DNA of 64,000 nucleotides, taken from the NCBI GenBank assembly GCA_003344405.1, contig NOWV01000063.1:1-64000 (forward strand), read 5' to 3'. The notes beneath the pieces were generated by a model. The model worked only from the letters and a program-made list of their open reading frames with translations. It was not told where the DNA came from and made no database searches. Both the position numbers and the translations under genes were made by a program. This document shows, piece after piece, positions 51,135 to 63,105 of the stretch (position 1 is the stretch's first letter; each line of letters opens with the position of its first letter). Source of the stretch: Trichoplax sp. H2 (lineage: Eukaryota; Placozoa; Uniplacotomia; Trichoplacea).

Positions 51135-54100
51135 TCAGTCATCAGATCTATTAGGTTGCACACTATCATCATGTTGTTCATGCTTTTCTAATGTGTCACC
51201 ATCCATTAAATTAATCTCCTCCAAATGATCATTACATAAATTGTTAACATCTAGATTATCGTTATCATTATCGTAGCAATTAGAATTTCTTGGAGTAATC
51301 TTAGTTATTGACTGTGATTGACGTTTTGAAACATGATTCGATTGATCTGAAGTCGATCCCACAATTTGATCAGGTTGATCAGTATTTTCTATTATTTCTT
51401 TATCCATATGCGTCAATTCTATGCTCTTTTCTTTCTTAGGCCTTAACACATAATACCAATATAACACCACGATAATTATTACTACTAATATAAATGAAAC
51501 CACGCCAGCAACGATCCCAATTGTCATACTTTGTTGACTTCCTGTCAATGCAGTGCCTATAGTATTGACAAAGGGTACCGATCCAGTTCCAAGACCAGAA
51601 GTAAAAATTTGTTGTGAACTAGATGTTGTCGATTGCTTTGAACTTGTTGTGGGAGCAGCATTACTTGCCTTTGAAATAGGCTTATTTGTTGAAGGTATTT
51701 TGGTTGTAGATGGGATTTTATTAGTAAAATGTGTTGTAGATTTTGTTAAGGTTGTTGAAGTAGTAGTGGGTAAAATTTGGCCATTAATACAAATAGCTTC
51801 TTTTACTTCATGTCTTGATTGATTTGGAATAAATTCTATATTCTGACTCTTAGGTGATTGATATGCTAAATCAAGTAGACGTAAACCCAAAATTGATACA
51901 TTATTCAAGCATAGACCACCTAAGCCATTATTTCCATCGCCCAACTGAATAGTTATATTATTATGTAAGCTCAATTTCACCACATCTTGTACTTCTTTAC
52001 CGTCGACAGAAATCAAATTTCTTTCTAAATCAATTAAGACATCATGACGTTGTTGATCGTTATACTTTACTCGATTTAATTCATTCAATATTATATTAGA
52101 ATCGTTTACAACCAACAATATTCTACTGTTATCGATAGCTAGGATTAATTCACTTTGTGGGCTATTTTCAATTGATAATTTTAAATTAAGAATATCAATA
52201 TGAGACAAATTGGTCCAAAATGATAAGAAAATCCGATTGTCTGACGGATTAAATTCGCTGTTAGTATATCTTATACCATTTCCGTTACTAAACTGAGCCC
52301 CTCGAACTATATACAAGCAAAAAAATAATATAAATTAGTTAATAATATATATTATTCGCACGTCAAGAGATAATTAACTACGAAAGGAAAACCATACAAA
52401 TTATCATAGTACTTACTGTGACTACAGACTGGTCCAATATATTGCGTTGATGAACAATCGCAATAAAATGAAGAGTAATTTCCTTGACATACGGAAAAGT
52501 GTTGACACGGAGTTTTAAAGCATGGAATTTTACAGCTATTAACAATGGTATTTCCGATATATTGTTGAAGACTATATTTCTTCAGTCCAATAAAGAAATC
52601 ACCTAGGCAACCAGTAAAACCATCCATATTCCTATACAGCAAACAAAATGGTTTGGATACAAACGCATATGAATTATTATTTAATATAAATATAAATGTA
52701 TGCTTACGTAAATAATACTATCAAATTTTGTTGAAAAAATAGTCAGTTTGAACCATTAATCATAAACTATTTACATTGCAGAGTTATAGCCAATTGAGAG
52801 TATTCCACTGAGATCAAATCGAATTAATTGGTGAATAGTGGACGTTACGCCTTTCTTTTCAAATGATGTAGCTTGATCAACACTAAGCCAACTTCCAGAT
52901 AGCGATAAACTAAACCTTATTTGATGCCAGTTATCATCGTTGTATAGGTTATAACCTTCAGCTGCAACGGATAGTTGTTGTTGGCCATGACCTTGTCCTA
53001 AATCATATGTTAGATTCACTTGCTTTGGAGATACGGTCAGTACAACTCGAATTGATAACGCTTGCAAAAAAAGTAAGATCCCATAAACTGATTTCCCTTT
53101 AAATGAAATTCTAATATGACCATCGGATAATTGTTGCCGATTTAATGCAATTCCATGACGATTTGAAGTTAATGTTATTATATCTGACGGAGGCGCTAAA
53201 TGAGAACATAATTTACATATTAGAAATGAGAACTAATAAAGTCATACAAAGATATTAAAAATCGGTAGTTCATTAATTTGAAATTAATATTATAATATCT
53301 GATAGAAGTACTAAGAGAGAATATAATTTAAACATTACAAATTAGAAATGATAAGTCATGCAAGATAATCAGGAATTGATAGTTTATTGATTTGAAATTA
53401 ATATTATAATATCTAGCGGAGGTGATAAAGAGGATATTGTTTAAATGTTACAAATTGGAATTAATAAAGTTATATAAAGATAATTAAAAATTGATAGCTC
53501 TTTATTTATAACTAATCTTAATAAATTCTCTTGAATAATAATAGCACTAGGTTTATTTTCATACCTTGACCATCGCAAGTTAAGCTACCAAGTTGGATAA
53601 GACTTTGTCGTTGGATATCATTTGATTGGTAACCGACATGGACCTGAGTAACCGGTAAATGTGCTTTGCTGGTCAAAGTACCTTCATCCGATGCCCATGT
53701 TTGTCGATTGGCATCACAATTACATACTTTAGTCTTATTGATGCACGAATCTACAGTACCGCAAGCACATTTTCGAGAACCAATTGGAGCACCACTCCAA
53801 CTATTCATAGCTTGGCCATGGCGAGATACCCACCATACGTAAGGTTGATGAGGATAATTAAGCAGAACAGATCGGCTACAGAAATAGTTTAAGACTTGAC
53901 CACACGTATTAGAGTTATTAATTAAAGCAGTAATTTGAGAAATTGAAATATTCTGTAATTGAATTCCTATACCATCTTGATAAGTAATATCAATAACACG
54001 AGCACCAGGTCCAATAGAATTATTTTGTGGTACATTATACGGATTAGTTCCAAATTGATGACGAATAGTGGTTATAGTTAAATCAGATCTGCTACAAAAA

Positions 54101-57100
54101 GTGGGAAATGGCTGTAGTAAACCATTAGGGCCATCAGGGTCGATATTATACCATCCATCCGCCTTACTTTCTTGAAGGCGAAAGATATCGTAGCAAGATT
54201 GTTGGTATCGATCTATATATTTATGTATAATAAAAATTTCAACCTATTCGAATCCCATATTAACAAAGTATAACATTCAATCTTATGCTGGTATTGTATC
54301 CGACTTCTATTACAAATTATTCATTTAGAGAAGAAAATGACTCGTATCTCATCAGGTAAAGCAATGCACAACGCAATCCATTTAGGTATAGATTAAAATA
54401 TAATACTTTGATTTGAAGAATTATTTCAAAGCTATATTAACTTTAAACTGTAAAAATATCTCGGCAGCATAGTATACCACTGGCAAACGCTACGGAAAAT
54501 GGATATAGTTTTTTTAGTGTATTAGGAAAGAATTTTTAAATATCGTAATACTTATATATATCTTCTTCTCATCTTATTCTATGTATTTCCTATAGATACA
54601 CAATTACATACTCTCATCCTACTTAAAATACCTCGTAAACTCGATTTACATGCAATAAATTTACAAAAAGGTTTCAATCTTTTAGAATAAGAGTCTATTG
54701 AAATACTGTTATATGCGGTTAAGTACAAACTTACATTGTTGGCATCGGGTACCCTCATAATGATTGGTAGGGCTACAGTTGCATTCAAATGTATTATATT
54801 TATTCTTACATTCTCCACCGTGTTGGCAAGGATAGAATGGAAGACAATAATCTTGAGCACCGCATATATTTAATTGGACATCGGTTAACGAATAGTTAGA
54901 CCGATTGAAATGTTGTAATTGCCCATTCCATGTTAACTGTTGAATACATCCATGAAATTGAATTGTTACTGTTCGATTTTGAGTCTTATTTTGATTATCG
55001 ATTGGCTGGAGAGATGTTAATGTTGTTTCTTCATTATCAAGTATAACGCGGCAATGTGTTCGATTTAATATAACAGATAAGTGATGCCAGTAACCGTCAA
55101 AAATGTCTCTATTAATGACTGCTGGCAAAGGTGCAAAATTGGATACATCAACAAATATGACCTTGTTATTTATAAAAAGTCGAAGCATATGCATGGATTG
55201 AGTTTCAGTGATATATAATAGTTGAGTTTGTTGTGAATACGATGCACGAAATACAAACGTTAAATTATATTCAGCAGATTGATTATAAATCTGCTCCATG
55301 AATTGAATGCTTGATTGTGATTTGGATAAATAAGCTAATTGAATATCTTGATTTTGGCAAGAAAGTTGACTTAAATTTCCAATAATTACCTTCTCTTTGA
55401 CGAAGAGATTAGCATTATTCTGAGAGAATGTAATATTATGCATACATCCGATAAAATTTTGAGTCAAATTGAATCTTGTCTGAATTTCGCTTGGTGTGCC
55501 ACCGATATACGCTATGCCATGGATGGAATAACGATTGAATGGTGCTAATAAATGTTGAGAATGAGAAAGGAATGAATCGACTTGTAGAATAAAATTTTCT
55601 CCAAGTCGATATAGATTAACTATATGAGGCTGATGATTGCTGATTAATACTCCATTATTTAGCTCCATACTGTTCAATCCTAGACTTTCATCATGAATAA
55701 TCCATAGCGCTTTCAAATAGCCAGATTTTATTTGGATGGATAGATAACTTGAATTCCCGGAAATAGGTAAAAGAAATAGCTGTCCATCGATTTGATTACT
55801 TTTAATTTGAAATTGGAGCGTCATATTATCGGCATGATCGGTAATATTGACCGCCATATAGTTACGTCCATCAAATGCCGTAGCCCCTATCAAGGTGAAA
55901 TAATTACAATTAAAATAAGCCATAGTGTATAGGCTGAGTTGATGTCTTTAAACTATTGTATATCAAAAATATTATATGAAATATAGTACTGTAGTATTTC
56001 TGCATCTAGTGATTACATAGTCTACTAATAATATTAAACTGAAATAAAGCGTTCTTGATATATAAAGCAACTACGAACGTTACTTTATTCAGCAGCGAAA
56101 ATAAATGAATAACGCCATTTCACAAAAAATATATAACAGAAATTTATCACTCTCAGAATAAATTAGGGAATGCTACTATTAATAATTTACGCTGTATTGA
56201 TCTAGTATCCAGTCACTTATACTCTAAATATCGGATATTAACGCAATGCGGCTATTTCCCCATTTACAAGATAAAAATAAATTTTACTTACTTTAGTCAT
56301 TAATCTAGCCTGATAACCATAATATGAAAGTAAGTACAGAAACTTAAACCTTACATAGCCTAACTGATAATGGTTATTATCGGGAATCATAGTTATGAAG
56401 AAATTTTGCTCTAGATAATTACTCTAATTAAGCTATTTTCTGGACTAAGTTTAGTATCTATAAACATAGGGTTAAAATAATTAGTAGCTTATGATATAGA
56501 ATCGAGGAAAGAAGCTGACCATACAATAATGAAGCCAGTAACTACTGTTAATAGAGCTATCAAATAAATTCTGAATTTAAATATTAACTTAAATCAAAGC
56601 TATTTTCTAACCTTATACTAATATACAGTAATACTAATTTACATCTACTTCTATGCAATCAAATAGATAACTTTTGAAATGGAGCAAAAATGCGAAATTG
56701 AGTACGGATAAATTAATGGTGGCTATTACTGTAAGATATACCCATATATAATACAATACTTTTAGGTTATAACATGGATAGCTTTTGAAAATGGAAATAA
56801 AACTAGAAATTGACCACAAGATTAAACTTTCCGTCATCTTTGTCGTGAGATATATCCACACACTAGTAAATAATTTCAGACAATCAAATCGATAACTTGT
56901 GCAATGTTAGGAAATCGAGCAAAGATAACGTCCTCCTCATAACTAATTTTTAAATTTCGAAATGGCATTACAACAAGAAATCGAGTATAAGTCAAAATTC
57001 GGATTTTTTTATAGTAAAGCATACTAATGTCGTTGTCATGCTACTTTCATCGTAAATTCAACCTTATGTAAAGGTATACCCTTTGATATAGCTGATTATG

Positions 57101-58089
57101 AATTATATCCATCCTTAAAAGATGAAAACTTTTAATCTAAAATCACGAAGAGAGATTCACTAGAATGTAAGATAGATCATAACTATTACTTCCTTATTTG
57201 CATTGTAGTAGTCATAAATTTATTGTTTAAACTAGCTCAATTTGTTTTATTTCCTGATCTTTCGAGAAGTACTGTATAGATTATATCTCTTATAGTCAAC
57301 TAAATATCAATAGGCAAAATGGATAGATAGCCTTTTTAATACGATTAAATGGAATATCAACAAAAAATTTAGAAATAATTACAAATTTTGATCTAGTTAT
57401 TGAGCAATTTCCACTCCAGCTATGAACTCGGATGCAGCTATCGGCTATTTCATATTATAGGAAACTGTAGGTCATGTCCATTGCTAGCTATTATAGATGG
57501 CTATTTGATCAGATTTATTAGGAGGAAAATAAAATGCGATGTATGAAATGGTTGTATTCATATCTATAGCTATCATTTTTTTGCTATTATTAATATACTT
57601 TCAGGCAAACCATCCATTTTCAATTGTCAATGTAACTGGTTCAAGTAAAGCTAATGTAGCAAAATTTGATTAATCAGTCTTTGTTCCAAATGGACGTATG
57701 GATTCCTCTATACACTATGTAGCTGATTTATTTTTAACTCAGTCACTTACCTTTTTGCTTTAATATAGCCTATAAAGTAATTATCTGACAAATTAAATAA
57801 TTTAAAGTGAAGTATTGATTCTAGGCGCTACAAAACCGATTTAAAATGCAAGAATTGAATCAAGTGCTTTTATTACAATCTCATCTTAATTCGCTACTTT
57901 AAAACTAACTTCATTTTTATTCACTGAATACGGTCAAATCGAAGGAAATACCATATACTAAGGTTGGCTTGCTGTTTAATTTTTCATTTATAATGTCTTT
58001 CTACTTCTTACTATAAGTAATAGCTTACCTGGATTTATGAAAAAGAGGCCAGTAAGGATGAAAAAGCAATTTACTATTTTGTTCTTCAT
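51135..58089 (-). CDS. CNTNAP: Caspr / neurexin-IV-like cell-surface protein
   Basis: Single-pass adhesion receptor. Exons on minus: 58089-58029, 55886-54735, 54212-53565, 53195-52775, 52631-52417, 52306-51135; all phases close, 1222 aa. Exon 1 encodes a signal peptide (MKNKIVNCFFILTGLFF) ending in phase 1. Order: LamG1 ~22-205, LamG2 ~206-360, EGF ~363-400, fibrinogen-like ~405-620 with the Caspr hallmark cysteine pattern (KCACG, VCNCDAN, WASDEG, LPVTQVHVG), LamG3 ~621-775, EGF ~793-830, LamG4 ~833-1005, a Ser/Thr-rich stalk of about 80 residues, TM ~1093-1120, acidic Asn/Asp-rich tail of about 102 residues starting RPKKEK. The fibrinogen-like part separates it from classical neurexins. No discoidin (F5/8C) domain precedes LamG1, unlike bilaterian Caspr. 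Exon 1 is the least certain; the other exons are firm. Confidence 0.9.
53163..53507. repeat. 115-bp tandem triplication across a splice acceptor
   Basis: Copies start TTGAA(G/A)TTAAT at 53163, 53278 and 53393, period 115. The first copy contains the first ~33 coding bases of the LamG3 exon (53195 and below) and its acceptor; the other two lie in the intron upstream and keep recognisable remnants. Copy 2 still has CTTAG at the acceptor position; copy 3 has lost the AG. Confidence 0.85.
55887..58028 (-). other. CNTNAP: Intron 1 of the Caspr-like gene (2.1 kb)
   Basis: Separates the signal-peptide exon from LamG1. I looked here for a discoidin exon and saw none; all frames are broken by frequent stops. 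No repeat or RNA gene recognised. Confidence 0.55.
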
Positions 58090-58546
58090 TTTTCTTTCTT
58101 GATTTCGACTAAAGATGAAGAAACCAAGGGTATAAAAATACTGACTGCAATCAATCTCAATTTGCATATTTATAGGCGGTATACAATAGGGGACTAGTCT
58201 ACTCATAAGAATAATATAATATACATATCTAGTTCTATTGTACAGTTATTCCTATTACTATCACGATCACTAGATAAGTTAGAATTATAGACTTTATAAT
58301 TAATTATTCCAATTAATTATTCCCATCGAAGTCAAAATGTAAATAAACAACCACTTGGTCATCAATTTTATAAAATTATGGCTACAGTTGAAATAACAAA
58401 GTAGCCGTGTTTCTTCAACTAGCTATGTTGCATTGCTATATTGATCTCATTTTTTTGTACAATTTAATTATTATGAATTACGTTTAATTTAATAGCTAAG
58501 AAACGATATAGAATTAAACTAGAAATGGGTTAAGTTTAACTCCGGA

Positions 58547-58730
58547 GGACATCCTCACCATCGACATCGATACTAGATACAAATAACCCTAAATCTATAA
58601 ATTATGTGCCATCATGGACTCTTGATATCATCGATATCGATACTAGTTACGAATAACTCTAAAACTATTAACCATCTGCCATTACAGAATCTGTTATCTT
58701 CAACATCGATGCTATATACAAATAAGTGTA
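58547..58730. repeat. Diverged tandem repeat, period about 70 bp, 2.6 copies
   Basis: The motif TC(G/A)A(C/T)ATCGAT(A/G)CTA recurs at 58561, 58631 and 58700, each followed by A(T/C)A(C/T)(A/G)AATAA and CTA-rich sequence ending in TGCCAT in the first two copies. Substitutions only, almost no indels. Confidence 0.8.
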
Positions 58731-59840
58731 GAACTCTCATCTATTATCGGGAAAATACTCATTAAATGTTAGCAATCAATGTTAACTGGCCTGCTAGTAA
58801 ATACTCCTATATTTCATTCTACTCTATGACGGTGAATAAAGCTAATGTAAGCCTTCTTTGTGACGATACAAAGTTCAAGGCTAAAATAGGAGATGAAATT
58901 ATTCTTTTCAAATAATTAAGTTTAATGATATCTAAAATACCTTTCTAGCAAAAGATTATCCTATCTATTTTCATCAATACTTAAAAAATGCCGGCAACCA
59001 AAACATCTGGCCTAATAGTACACATTAATATGATCTTTCTACTATACGATTCTGAGGGAAGCTACTATAACCCTTACTACCTATGATATAGAATGGATGG
59101 TTAAGATACTATATGCTGATGAGCTGATTCTAATCGTAGTTTTAATCCTTGGCTTCGCATGGATCGCGGGAAAATGATCTGAGTAATGAATTATTTTAAT
59201 TGTTTTCTTTCGAAGGCGCTTCTATACAGTAGCATAACATCAGCAACATGAATTTCTTAAAAGTCAAATCAAAATAGCAAAATGGAGAATTACTCATAGC
59301 AACCTATATGATCATCAATAAGAGCTTGTAAATTGGACTACAAGCTTTCGTGTATACCTTCCATAAATATTTCAATGAATAACTTTAGCTATAACATTTA
59401 CTATTACCTAAGATTAGGCTAAAACTGTTCTGTACTGATTTATAGATCATACCTATGGAGTTGGCAAAATTCGAGCATTGCTCATAAAGGATGAAAAATA
59501 ACTTTTACAGTTCATTACTCGAAGGGAGAAAATAAAATCTTCAGGTTGCTCATGTCATAATTTCGTTTTGCAATCTTGTCGAGATTAAGTGTTGTACACA
59601 ATCCTAACTGTTATATTTGGGATAATTACATTATCAGCAGTGGTCAACAACTGATATGGGAACGTTCTATCAGTTCTAGCCCTCTGTTTTTCTATCCTTG
59701 AAATAGCAAAAAAATAACTAGTATAATAAATTGACGATTTTCGGTCATAGAACGAAATTTTTTGGCACTACCTTTCAAAATTATCTGAAGAAGAAATATT
59801 GTGCTTTTTGACAATACCCTTGTTCTACTATTTAATTAAA

Positions 59841-60280
59841 GGTGAGCAGATCTCAACGCCAAATTTACCGCAATTAGGAATTATGATAGAGTAATAATCA
59901 TGGTGTTTAGTCAAAAAATGAGACAAAAAATCTACTACCACATTTATGTATTCGTCGTATCTTGTATGAGAAATAAATTGGATATGGATATATCAGCGTG
60001 GAAATAGACAAAAGTCCCATAAGAAATTGACCGCTACTATATTAAAGTGACTCTTTTCCTCTTTTCTAATATTCAAAGGCAAGCAGATTTCAATTGCGAT
60101 TTATCCCAATTAGAAATTACGAATGAGAAAATAAAAATGTGTCTACTTTCCAGCCGATAAATTGGACAAAAGTCTACTATCGTATCTCTGTCTACGTACG
60201 GTACTCTTATATATTGAATAATAAATAAATGGGATATGGATTTATCGGGTGGAAACAGAGATATAAGTCACATAAGCCAC
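59841..60280. repeat. Diverged duplication, period about 237-252 bp
   Basis: Copy 1 (59841-60030) and copy 2 (60078-60280) share GAGCAGAT(C/T)TCAA, CAATTAG(G)AATTA, then GGATATGGAT(A/T)TATC and GTGGAAA(T/C)AGA..A(A)GTC(C/A)CATAAG in the same order, with many substitutions and indels. No coding frame. Confidence 0.65.
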
Positions 60281-60499
60281 AGATAGAGAACCAATAGAAA
60301 TTGCAACTACACAAATATAGTGCTTTATTAGAGGATAAGATTAGGCATGGTAGCTTGTAACTTATTATAGTTGAGATGAAATATAAATTGGAGGAAAGAG
60401 TCACCTTAACTTACGGCTCCTGTCAGCATAAGCTGTAAATGCCAATTCGAGGATGGCCTGTTAAATTCTTAAACGACAGCGTTAATATTAATTCATTCC

Positions 60500-61130
60500 C
60501 TTACCTATCGGTACTATATGGATATTCTTCCAGTAGAGATGAATGTTCAAAGATATCCAACGAAAATAAGCAAACTGCCACTTTTAAAAGCCTGCCATGA
60601 GCTGGCTGCAAGTGGATTTTATTAGAAAAGAGATCATAATCTAAATTCTAGGCCTCTGATTAGCCCAATCTAGAGATATCAGTTTACAGGAGCCGAACTA
60701 AAAGTCTTCAACTGCACTTCTAAAATAGTTCTATCTGGAGGTTATTCAAGTAGGGATCGCAGTGTCAAATCTTAGGTATCCAATTTTCTCCCTTTCCAAA
60801 AATATCCAACAGGTCTTAATTATAAATTACACGTCGATTGCAGATTTTTCTTGAAAGAGATCATAACTTTAATCCGAAGTGACCCCTTCAGCCCCAGCCT
60901 CAAGCATCAAATATGAGGGTAGCGGATTGAAAATTCTCAATATTTACCCATGATTAATAGGACGATAGATCCGCTTCCAAATCAACTCTTTCTAGACTTT
61001 ATTCAGGTAGAGATATTGGCATCGAATCAACTGTGCCCAACCCCAACAATCTCAAGCGATCGCCTTGAGAATATGCCATGAATACCGTCAATTTCAAGTA
61101 GGTTTTTAGAAGAGAAATTATGAATTAAAT
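60500..61130. repeat. Probable old tandem repeats, period about 220-255 bp
   Basis: Related blocks start near 60525, 60745 and 61000. Each has a (C/A/G)AGTAG(A/G)GAT motif, then 90-110 bases later TGCAAGTGGATTTT or similar followed by GAAA(A/G)GAGATCATAA or a variant. Heavily diverged. Confidence 0.4.
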
Positions 61131-61214
61131 TGAAAGATTACCTGTTAACTGATTAAGCTACCGCCATCATAACGATATTCTGTATAGGTAACTTTAGTTG
61201 TAGTAAGCTAATGT

Positions 61215-61313
61215 ACAAGCAGAATCGAACTCGCGACATTATTTGAAACTCGCATAGCCTAAAATATTTCTAAAGAGTCATAGCTATATTCGAGTATAAT
61301 TATTATCACTAGG
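61215..61313 (-). repeat. tRNA-promoter-like relic (possible SINE fragment)
   Basis: On the minus strand a box-A-like TAGCCTAGTGAT is followed about 80 bases later by a box-B-like GAGTTCGATTC within GTCGCGAGTTCGATTCTGC. The T-stem does not pair, so it is not a functional tRNA. It could be a decayed tRNA-derived SINE or chance. Confidence 0.25.
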
Positions 61314-63052
61314 CTAAAAGTACGTGGACAATTATTCAACTGAAGATGCCAATTTTATTTTGAAGGTATGTAGTGGAAAACAACTCCAACTAAGTCGTAC
61401 ATATGTCGTCAATTTTTACTGCACATTTTCAGCAACCAAAACAGCATAAGGATGCTATAAGACTTTTTCTTACCACTAGAAGAAGCTTTAGCTTACCTTG
61501 TAATGCAACGTAGAATCTTTGGAACTTGTTGTTAACCAATAAAACTTGCAAGATTAACCGTAATCTATCGCAATATATGAATTTAAGCAAGATGAAATTT
61601 TAATAATTTCATACTGTCAGAATTTGACAACTGCAAGGTGATAAATACTTTCAACAATTCGATGAAATTCGTATAAGCGTTTCTTCAGCGTTAATATTTC
61701 ACTATTTTACATATCTTATACAGGCGAGATTTATCACACATAGTTTCCATAGCGTCGTAAACAACTTCTTGTTGTGTCTTTCAATAAAATTCATTAAACA
61801 TTGTCATGAAAGGAATCGAAAGGGAAAAGCTCCTAATTAATCTATGATAACTTTGTTGCTTTCTTGATCGATCGCATACAAATATAGTGCTATGAACTTT
61901 CGATAGTGCTTATGCAAAGTGAATACAAGTGCATTCATTCAATTATTTCGAAATCCAGAGCAGACAAGTATTTTATCGTACCGTATACTTGAATACAAAT
62001 CCAGCTAATAGGGCTGTTATTTCCAATACCACCGAAATTAATTTAAACCGCCGTTAAAATTCTCTCGTTTCATCCTTATTTGCATGTGTACACTTCGTAT
62101 ACTGTAGACCAAATTTATTCCATAGACAAACAAGATGGTAGGATATTACTATATTCGTCCATCCTGAAATTATTGACTTTATGGCAACGTCAATTTTCAA
62201 CATGCTAACATCTCTCAAAATGGTCATGGTCAATTCTAATCTTTTTGTCTGTTTTTATTATAGATACTATAAATGTATTATTAATCAGTTAATCTCGATA
62301 TAACTCTAATCATTTCCATAATAAAAATATCAACTCCACATGTAAGTAGAGCGATAACGAATTTCATTTCTTTTCTAGCCTTCCTTAGCATTTCGGTATG
62401 CTTACACTTGCAAAGATTTTACCATATTTTGCATTTAACTTCCATACTACTCTTCTGATTCTTACCATGATAACTTCGACTACTATAAGCTAGCACAACC
62501 AAAAATTCACTGATCGTCATCTTCTTACTCATACTTCCCCACTTCTTCGTCTATAAATTGATCTACAGTATTCTAACTCATTATCTATCTTTATGATTTC
62601 CGTAATAATAAAATCAAATCAACTTTCTTATAGAACTAAGTAACACCAACCAGTGACTCCTACTTTTAATCAATTCTGCCTACGGTATACGTTAATATTT
62701 TAGAATCTATCGAACGGCTAAATTTTCATGGATACGATTCAAAATATAAGTAAAAATAAAAATGGTTGCAGTTAGCTCTAGCCTATGTTGTTTCTACTTT
62801 AGTTTAGCTATTAAGTTTTCGTACAATCCTTCGCAATGATTTCTTATATTTTTATTTGCACGCCAGTTATAATTTTTACGGAGTCCGAGTCCGCAACATT
62901 TATACCTGGAATATAATAACATAGGTTTTTCTTGATATCTCACACTTATGCATATGAACGACACAGTAATGGTGCGTTCACATGGGGGGGGCGAAAACCT
63001 AGCTTTGAATCAAGAACTAGACCTATTTGGTCAAATCCTTTCCAAAACTCGC

Positions 63053-63105
63053 CGCTGGTTGCCCAAAATATAAAATTTTATATAATGGGCGTCGGGCGAC
63101 CAGCG
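63053..63105. repeat. Inverted repeat with AT-rich palindromic core
   Basis: Arms CGCTGGTTGCCC (63053-63064) and GGGCGACCAGCG (63094-63105) pair at 11 of 12 positions. Between them lies the perfect 16-bp palindrome ATATAAAATTTTATAT (63068-63083). The arms are GC-rich against an AT-rich background. It may be part of a small DNA transposon (MITE) or a cruciform-forming element. Confidence 0.6.

Noticed and set aside
51553-51822. 89-aa plus-strand frame
   Set aside because: Antisense of the Ser/Thr-rich stalk exon of the Caspr-like gene; low-complexity mirror.
56634-56861. 75-aa hydrophobic minus-strand frame in Caspr-like intron 1
   Set aside because: Considered as an extra exon; no LamG or discoidin resemblance, and including it is not needed to close phase.
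61317-61365. Exon-like open stretch ending AAG|GTATGT on the plus strand
   Set aside because: Only about 14 codons, with no partner exon or recognised domain.
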